In this document: positions 5,832-9,637 of the stretch, piece by piece
How positions within the stretch are numbered: position 1 is the stretch's first letter
Layout: every line of letters starts with the position of its first letter
Position numbers and translations under genes: made by a program
Notes under the pieces: generated by a model
Database searches by the model: none
Told to the model about the DNA's origin: nothing
What the model saw: the letters and a program-made list of their open reading frames with translations, nothing else
Source: CAZESS01 sp964594625
GTDB lineage: Archaea; Thermoplasmatota; E2; UBA202; DSCA01
Assembly: GCA_964594625.1 (NCBI GenBank)
Contig: CAZQNC010000048.1
Coordinates: 1-9,637, forward strand
Reading direction: 5' to 3'
DNA length: 9,637 bases

Positions 5832-7148
5832 ATGAAGGTAGCACTGACCGTCGGAGGCTCGGACGCGGGCGGAGGCGCCGGCATCCAGGCAGACCTCAAA
5901 GCGTTTCACACCATCGGGGTTCACGGGACATCGGCTATTACGGCGATAACGGCGCAGAACACCCGGGGCGTCCATCGTATCCATCCGTTGCCCCTGGACG
6001 TCATCGCGGGGCAGCTCGACGCGGTGCTCGACGACATGGCGGTCGGTGCGGCCAAGACGGGCATGCTCTACAGCCCCGAGGTAGCCGCGCTGGCCGGGGA
6101 CAGGCTGGCCGGCATACCATTGGTCGTGGACCCGGTCATGGTGTCCACCACACGGCATGCGCTTTCCACGGCCGCGCTGGCGGACGCCGTCGCAGCCCAT
6201 CTGCTGCCCGTCTGCACGCTGGCCACGCCCAACGTCGACGAGGCGGAACGGCTCACCGGCCTGTCCATCGACGGGGTGGAGGACATGCGTGAGGCCTGCC
6301 ATGCGCTGCACGACATGGGCACCGACGCGGTGGTGGTCACCAGGGGGGATTGTGAAACGGCAACCGACGTCTTCTACGACGGCGACGAGGTCGTCGAGCT
6401 CACATTGCCCGGGCTTGAGCGGGCCGCCCATGGCTCCGGCTGCACGTTTTCCGCGTACGCGGCCGCGTTTCTCGCCCGAGGGACGCCGGCCAGGGAGGCC
6501 GTTAGAGAGGCCAAGCGCTACACCTGGACAGCCGTTGCCGGGGCCATCAATCCGGGCGGGGGTGTCGACGTCGTCCGGCAGCGCTCCTCCCCGCTCCCCG
6601 TCATGGACGGCGACAGGACCATGGTGTGGCAGATGCTGCAGCAGGCCGTGGACGACCTCCGTATGTTTCTGCCCCGGACCCTGGCACCCGAGGTGGGCGT
6701 CAACCTGGCGTACGCATTGCCCGATGCCTCCGGCCCGGAGGATGTCTGCGCCGTCAGGGGGCGCCTCGTCTACACGGACAGGCCCGTACAGGTCGGCGAA
6801 TGCCGGTTCGGTGCCTCCAGGCACATTGCCGCCATCGTGCTCGCCGCCATGCACCGGGATGCGTCGATGCGATGCGCCATGAACATCGCGTTCTCAAAGC
6901 GAGCGGTGGCCGCCTGCCGGGATGCCGGTCTCTCCACGGGCTGCTTCGACCGGGCTGACGAGCCCGCCGGGCGCTCGACCATGGAATGGGGCACCGGGCA
7001 TGTCATCGAGCAGCTCGGCGAAATACCGGATGTCATATGGGACGAGGGCGGCGTGGGCAAAGAGGCGATGATACGCGTCATCGGGGGGACACCACGGCAG
7101 GTGGTCGACACGGTGCGGTGCATCGCGGCGGCGCTGGAAAAGGATTAA
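5832..7148 (+). CDS. thiDN: Bifunctional HMP(-P) kinase / thiamine-phosphate synthase (ThiD-ThiN)
   Basis: This 438-residue bifunctional thiamine enzyme has an N-terminal ThiD domain (about 1-255) that phosphorylates hydroxymethylpyrimidine and its phosphate. Its motifs are G-S-D-A-G-G-G-A-G-I-Q-A-D (9-21), D-P-V-M-V-S-T (100-106) and the anion-hole loop H-G-S-G-C-T (200-205) with C204. The C-terminal domain (about 262-438) is ThiN, the archaeal-type thiamine-phosphate synthase that joins the pyrimidine to the thiazole phosphate in place of ThiE. It shows N-L-A-Y-A-L-P (291-297), F-G-A-S-R-H-I-A (326-333), C-A-M-N-I-A-F (348-354) and G-K-E-A-M-I-R-V (409-416). The ATG at 5832 begins the conserved first strand of ThiD (V-A-L-T-V-G-G-S), so the start is well placed. 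No thiamine riboswitch is visible; the leader is too short. The next gene, hypF, follows after 24 bases. Confidence 0.95.
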   Translation: MKVALTVGGSDAGGGAGIQADLKAFHTIGVHGTSAITAITAQNTRGVHRIHPLPLDVIAGQLDAVLDDMAVGAAKTGMLYSPEVAALAGDRLAGIPLVVDPVMVSTTRHALSTAALADAVAAHLLPVCTLATPNVDEAERLTGLSIDGVEDMREACHALHDMGTDAVVVTRGDCETATDVFYDGDEVVELTLPGLERAAHGSGCTFSAYAAAFLARGTPAREAVREAKRYTWTAVAGAINPGGGVDVVRQRSSPLPVMDGDRTMVWQMLQQAVDDLRMFLPRTLAPEVGVNLAYALPDASGPEDVCAVRGRLVYTDRPVQVGECRFGASRHIAAIVLAAMHRDASMRCAMNIAFSKRAVAACRDAGLSTGCFDRADEPAGRSTMEWGTGHVIEQLGEIPDVIWDEGGVGKEAMIRVIGGTPRQVVDTVRCIAAALEKD

Positions 7149-7151
7149 ATA
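7144..7151 (+). promoter_or_regulatory. TATA-like box of hypF, over the thiDN stop
   Basis: ATTAAATA includes the thiDN stop codon (TAA at 7146-7148) and spans -29 to -22 relative to the hypF ATG at 7173. It is preceded by the purine-rich GAAAAGG, which would suit a TFB-recognition element. There is no Shine-Dalgarno element before the ATG. The arrangement suggests that hypF has its own leaderless promoter as well as possible read-through from thiDN. Confidence 0.5.
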
Positions 7152-7172
7152 GAAAGGCTGCCTCATCGACAC

Positions 7173-9431
7173 ATGCGGGCCGTCATACGGGTCAGCGGTA
7201 TCGTGCAGGGTGTCGGATTCCGCCCGTTTATCTACCGCCTGGCGACAGCCCATGGGCTGGACGGCTACGTGCTCAACCGGGGCGACGCGGGCGTCGAAAT
7301 CGTGGTGGAAGGCCCCCGGGACAGCATCGACGGCTTCGTGGAGGCCATGCACGGCGAGTCGCCGCCCCTGGCATCCATCGAAACCACCGATATAGCATGG
7401 GAAAACCGGGAGCGGCACGACGGCTTCGAGATACGAAGGAGCAGCCGGGAGCGCGGCCGGGGCGCCTCCATCATCCCGCCCGACGTGAGCATCTGCCAGG
7501 ACTGCATCGACGAAATGCGTGATCCGGATGACCGGCGCCACCGGTATTTTTTTACCACCTGCACGAACTGCGGGCCCCGCTACACCGCGATAACCGGGCT
7601 GCCCTACGACCGGCCGCAGACAACCATGGACGCGTTCCCCATGTGCGAAACATGCCATGCCGAGTACACCGACCCGGGCGACCGGCGCTACCACGCGCAG
7701 ACCATTGCCTGCCCCGACTGCGGCCCACAGGTGTTCCTGCAGGATGAACACGGCAAGGCATTGCAGGAGGGAGCGGAGGCCATACAGCTGGCGGGGCGGC
7801 GGCTCATGCAGGGCAGCATCATAGCGGTCCGGGGAAACGGCGGATTTCATCTCGCCTGCAACGCCGCCAGGCCCGACGTGGTACGGCGGCTGCGCACCGC
7901 GCTGGGACGACCCCGGAAGCCCTTTGCCGTGATGGCCGCCAATCTGGACATGGCCCGGGGGATCGCCCATGTGGACGAGCAGGAACGGCAGCTGCTGACG
8001 TCGCCGGTCAGGCCCATCATGCTGCTCTCCAAAAAACGGGAGCTCTCCGGGGTGTCGCCGGGACTGCACACCGTCGGGGTCATGCTCCCCTACACCGGCC
8101 TCCACGTCATGCTGCTCGAGGGCTGCAGCACAGCGCTGGTGATGACCTCGGCGAACATGCCCGGCGAACCCATCGTATACCAAAACCGGGAGGCGCTGCA
8201 CAAGCTCGCCGGCATCGCCGACGTTTTTTTGACCTATGACCGGATGATCGCCCATCGCTGCGACGACTCCGTGGCCCGGGTGGTGAACGGCGAGGTGGCG
8301 CTCATCCGGCGCTCCCGGGGGTACGTGCCGGCGCCTGTCCCGGCCGCGGCGACGTCGCATGACGTGCTGGCGCTGGGGCCCGAGCTGGACGTGACCTCCT
8401 GCGTGCTCTCCGGCGGCAAAGCATTTCTGTCCCCCTACATCGGCAACGTGTCCCGGCTGGCAACGCAGCGCTTCCTTGGAGAGGAGACGGAGCATCTGCT
8501 TCAGCTCACCGGCGCCGCACCTGAGGCGGTCGCCCATGACCTGCACCCCCGGTTTGCATCCACCGACATGGCGAAGCGATACGCCACAAAGATGGACGTT
8601 CCGGCGATGGCGGTGCAGCATCATCATGCGCATGTGGCGAAGGTGATGGCCGAGCACGACGTCGGCGAGGCAATCGGCATCGCGGTGGACGGCATCGGCT
8701 ACGGCTCCGACGGCTCGATGTGGGGCGGCGAGGTGCTTCACTGCACGCGTGATGGCTTCACCCGCGTCGGCCATCTCGAGGTGCAGCCCATGATTGGCGG
8801 CGACCTGGCCACCCGCTATCCGCTGCGCATGCTGGCCGGTGTCCTCGGCGAGGCAGATGGGCTGGAGACGTTTTTGCTGGAACGCGCCGACGTGTTTCCG
8901 CACGGCGAGCGAGAGGTTGATATTGTCCTGCGGCAGGCCGCCGACGGGCAGGGCGTGCCGACGAGCAGCTGCGGCCGGGTGCTCGACGCGACGGCGGCAC
9001 TGCTGGACGTCTGCCACCGGCGCCACTACGAGGGAGAGCCGGCCATGCTGCTGGAAAGCCACGCCCGCGATGGTACGGCTCTCGACATAGCGCCGGAGAT
9101 ATCCTGGGATGCGCCCGCTGTGCTGCACACGTCGCCGCTGTTCCGGTGGCTGTGGCGGCATCGAGACAAGGACGGCCATGACCTGGCCAGCACGGCCGAG
9201 GCATATCTCGCCCGGGGGCTGGCCGACATCGCCGCCTCGTATGCACAACAAGAGCACATTGACGTGGTGGCGCTGGCCGGCGGATGCGCCTACAACCGGC
9301 ATCTTTCCCATGTCGTCGCCACCAGCGTCGAGCGGGCAGGCCTGCGCTGCATCCGCAACCGACTGGTGCCGGCGGGCGACGGCGGCATCTCCTACGGGCA
9401 GGCCGTGGTCGCGGACGCCCGGCTTGACTGA
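7173..9431 (+). CDS. hypF: Carbamoyltransferase HypF, [NiFe] hydrogenase maturation
   Basis: HypF takes carbamoyl phosphate, makes a carbamoyl-adenylate and transfers the carbamoyl group to HypE, the first step in making the cyanide ligands of the [NiFe] hydrogenase centre in the cytoplasm. All four parts are present in 752 residues, a normal length. An acylphosphatase-like domain (1-90) carries V-Q-G-V-G-F-R-P-F (11-19). Two HypF zinc fingers follow, with C108/C111 plus C130/C133, and C158/C161 plus C180/C183. A YrdC-like domain (about 200-385) contains M-T-S-A-N-M-P-G-E-P (324-333). A Kae1-like carbamoyltransferase domain (about 395-752) carries the metal-binding H-H-H-A-H (483-487), D506-G-I-G-Y-G-S-D-G, G-G-C-A-Y-N (703-708) and P-A-G-D-G-G-I-S-Y-G-Q (733-743). 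The partners HypA-E and hydrogenase genes are not in the window. It lies 24 bases after thiDN on the same strand. Confidence 0.97.
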   Translation: MRAVIRVSGIVQGVGFRPFIYRLATAHGLDGYVLNRGDAGVEIVVEGPRDSIDGFVEAMHGESPPLASIETTDIAWENRERHDGFEIRRSSRERGRGASIIPPDVSICQDCIDEMRDPDDRRHRYFFTTCTNCGPRYTAITGLPYDRPQTTMDAFPMCETCHAEYTDPGDRRYHAQTIACPDCGPQVFLQDEHGKALQEGAEAIQLAGRRLMQGSIIAVRGNGGFHLACNAARPDVVRRLRTALGRPRKPFAVMAANLDMARGIAHVDEQERQLLTSPVRPIMLLSKKRELSGVSPGLHTVGVMLPYTGLHVMLLEGCSTALVMTSANMPGEPIVYQNREALHKLAGIADVFLTYDRMIAHRCDDSVARVVNGEVALIRRSRGYVPAPVPAAATSHDVLALGPELDVTSCVLSGGKAFLSPYIGNVSRLATQRFLGEETEHLLQLTGAAPEAVAHDLHPRFASTDMAKRYATKMDVPAMAVQHHHAHVAKVMAEHDVGEAIGIAVDGIGYGSDGSMWGGEVLHCTRDGFTRVGHLEVQPMIGGDLATRYPLRMLAGVLGEADGLETFLLERADVFPHGEREVDIVLRQAADGQGVPTSSCGRVLDATAALLDVCHRRHYEGEPAMLLESHARDGTALDIAPEISWDAPAVLHTSPLFRWLWRHRDKDGHDLASTAEAYLARGLADIAASYAQQEHIDVVALAGGCAYNRHLSHVVATSVERAGLRCIRNRLVPAGDGGISYGQAVVADARLD

Positions 9432-9437
9432 AAGAAA

Positions 9438-9445
9438 ATCTTTTA
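9438..9445 (+). promoter_or_regulatory. TATA-like box of the Lrp/AsnC-type gene
   Basis: ATCTTTTA spans -31 to -24 relative to the GTG at 9469 and follows the purine run AAAGAAA, a plausible TFB-recognition element. It begins 7 bases after the hypF stop. No Shine-Dalgarno element precedes the GTG, so a leaderless transcript is likely. Confidence 0.45.
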
Positions 9446-9468
9446 CCGTCACACATGTTATATCCCCC

Positions 9469-9637
9469 GTGAAAATCGATAGCATCGACAAAAAAATCCT
9501 GCATCTGCTGCAGCGGGACGCCCGGATGACCTACAAGGAGATAGCGCAGAAGCTGCAGCGCTCCGAGACCACCATCCGGGATCGGATAAAGGCGATGGAG
9601 GACGCCGGTATCATCCAGGGCTACACGGCGTTGATAG
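9469..9637 (+). CDS. Lrp/AsnC family transcriptional regulator (5' part only)
   Basis: The window holds the first 56 codons of this gene and then ends. The start is GTG; the nearby ATG at 9455 is out of frame and meets a stop within six codons. The translated part opens V-K-I-D-S-I-D-K-K-I-L-H-L-L-Q, then a winged helix-turn-helix: T-Y-K-E-I-A-Q-K-L-Q-R-S as the first helices, E-T-T-I-R-D-R-I-K-A-M-E as the recognition helix, and D-A-G-I-I-Q-G-Y-T-A as the wing. This order is that of Lrp/AsnC regulators, whose C-terminal RAM domain binds amino acids or other small ligands. That ligand domain is outside the window, so the effector and targets cannot be guessed. It lies 37 bases after hypF with its own TATA-like box. 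Confidence 0.88.
   Translation, partial: MKIDSIDKKILHLLQRDARMTYKEIAQKLQRSETTIRDRIKAMEDAGIIQGYTALI

Noticed and set aside
5414..6292. Plus-strand frame of about 292 codons crossing alba's start, the ATP-cone gene and the start of thiDN
   Set aside because: It runs across two genes and a promoter region in the wrong frames and ends in low-complexity Arg/Gly/His sequence. It is a by-product of base composition.
5790..6854. Minus-strand frame of about 354 codons opposite thiDN
   Set aside because: It is antisense to intact ThiD and ThiN domains, has no motif, and has a low-complexity composition typical of shadow frames.
6894..9491. Open frame of about 865 codons on the minus strand opposite hypF, longer than hypF itself
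   Set aside because: Its translation has no recognisable domain and is rich in His, Arg, Gly and Ala. It lies exactly antisense to an intact HypF with every motif present. Open antisense frames of this size are expected from strong G/C bias at third codon positions.
1..9637. CRISPR array, insertion sequence, prophage or defence island
   Set aside because: No spaced direct repeats, transposase or phage-like genes are visible. Every coding region is accounted for by housekeeping families with similar base composition.

Overview
The window is a compact, GC-rich stretch of archaeal chromosome carrying eight complete genes and the start of a ninth. The archaeal assignment rests on several things: an Alba chromatin protein, a ThiD-ThiN fusion (ThiN is the archaeal-type thiamine-phosphate synthase), a separate PyrB/PyrI aspartate carbamoyltransferase, a Taw3/TYW3 tRNA wyosine-modification domain, an Lrp/AsnC regulator, and TATA-like boxes about 20-30 nt ahead of most start codons. 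The gene set fits a euryarchaeon. HypF implies [NiFe] hydrogenase maturation, as in methanogens and their relatives. I cannot name the lineage from the sequence alone.

Layout. Bases 1-200 are non-coding, contain several perfect inverted repeats, and lead into a B12-dependent (class II) ribonucleotide reductase gene on the + strand (201-2456). It converges, with an 8-base gap, on a minus-strand block: pyrI and pyrB (overlapping by 4 bases as GTGA), then a membrane protein whose C-terminal half is a complete Taw3 domain, then alba, then a small stand-alone ATP-cone protein. From a 46-base divergent intergenic region the + strand then carries thiDN, hypF and the 5' end of an Lrp/AsnC-type regulator that runs off the window.

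How the genes work together. Most are housekeeping functions: dNTP supply, pyrimidine synthesis, thiamine synthesis, hydrogenase cofactor assembly, tRNA modification and chromatin. There is no sign of a mobile element, CRISPR array or defence island. Two links stand out. First, the reductase lacks an N-terminal ATP-cone while a free-standing ATP-cone is encoded about 3 kb away. Second, a Taw3 domain is joined in frame to a six-helix membrane domain resembling the YjdF/DUF2238 family, which would put a tRNA-modifying enzyme at the membrane. This fusion is the best candidate for something undescribed.

Expression signals are unusually legible. nrdJ, pyrB, the Taw3 fusion, the ATP-cone gene, thiDN, hypF and the Lrp gene look leaderless or nearly so. 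pyrI and alba instead have a GGTGRT Shine-Dalgarno element followed by ACA and a GTG or TTG start. I used these signals to move the starts of pyrB and the Taw3 fusion downstream of the longest open frames.
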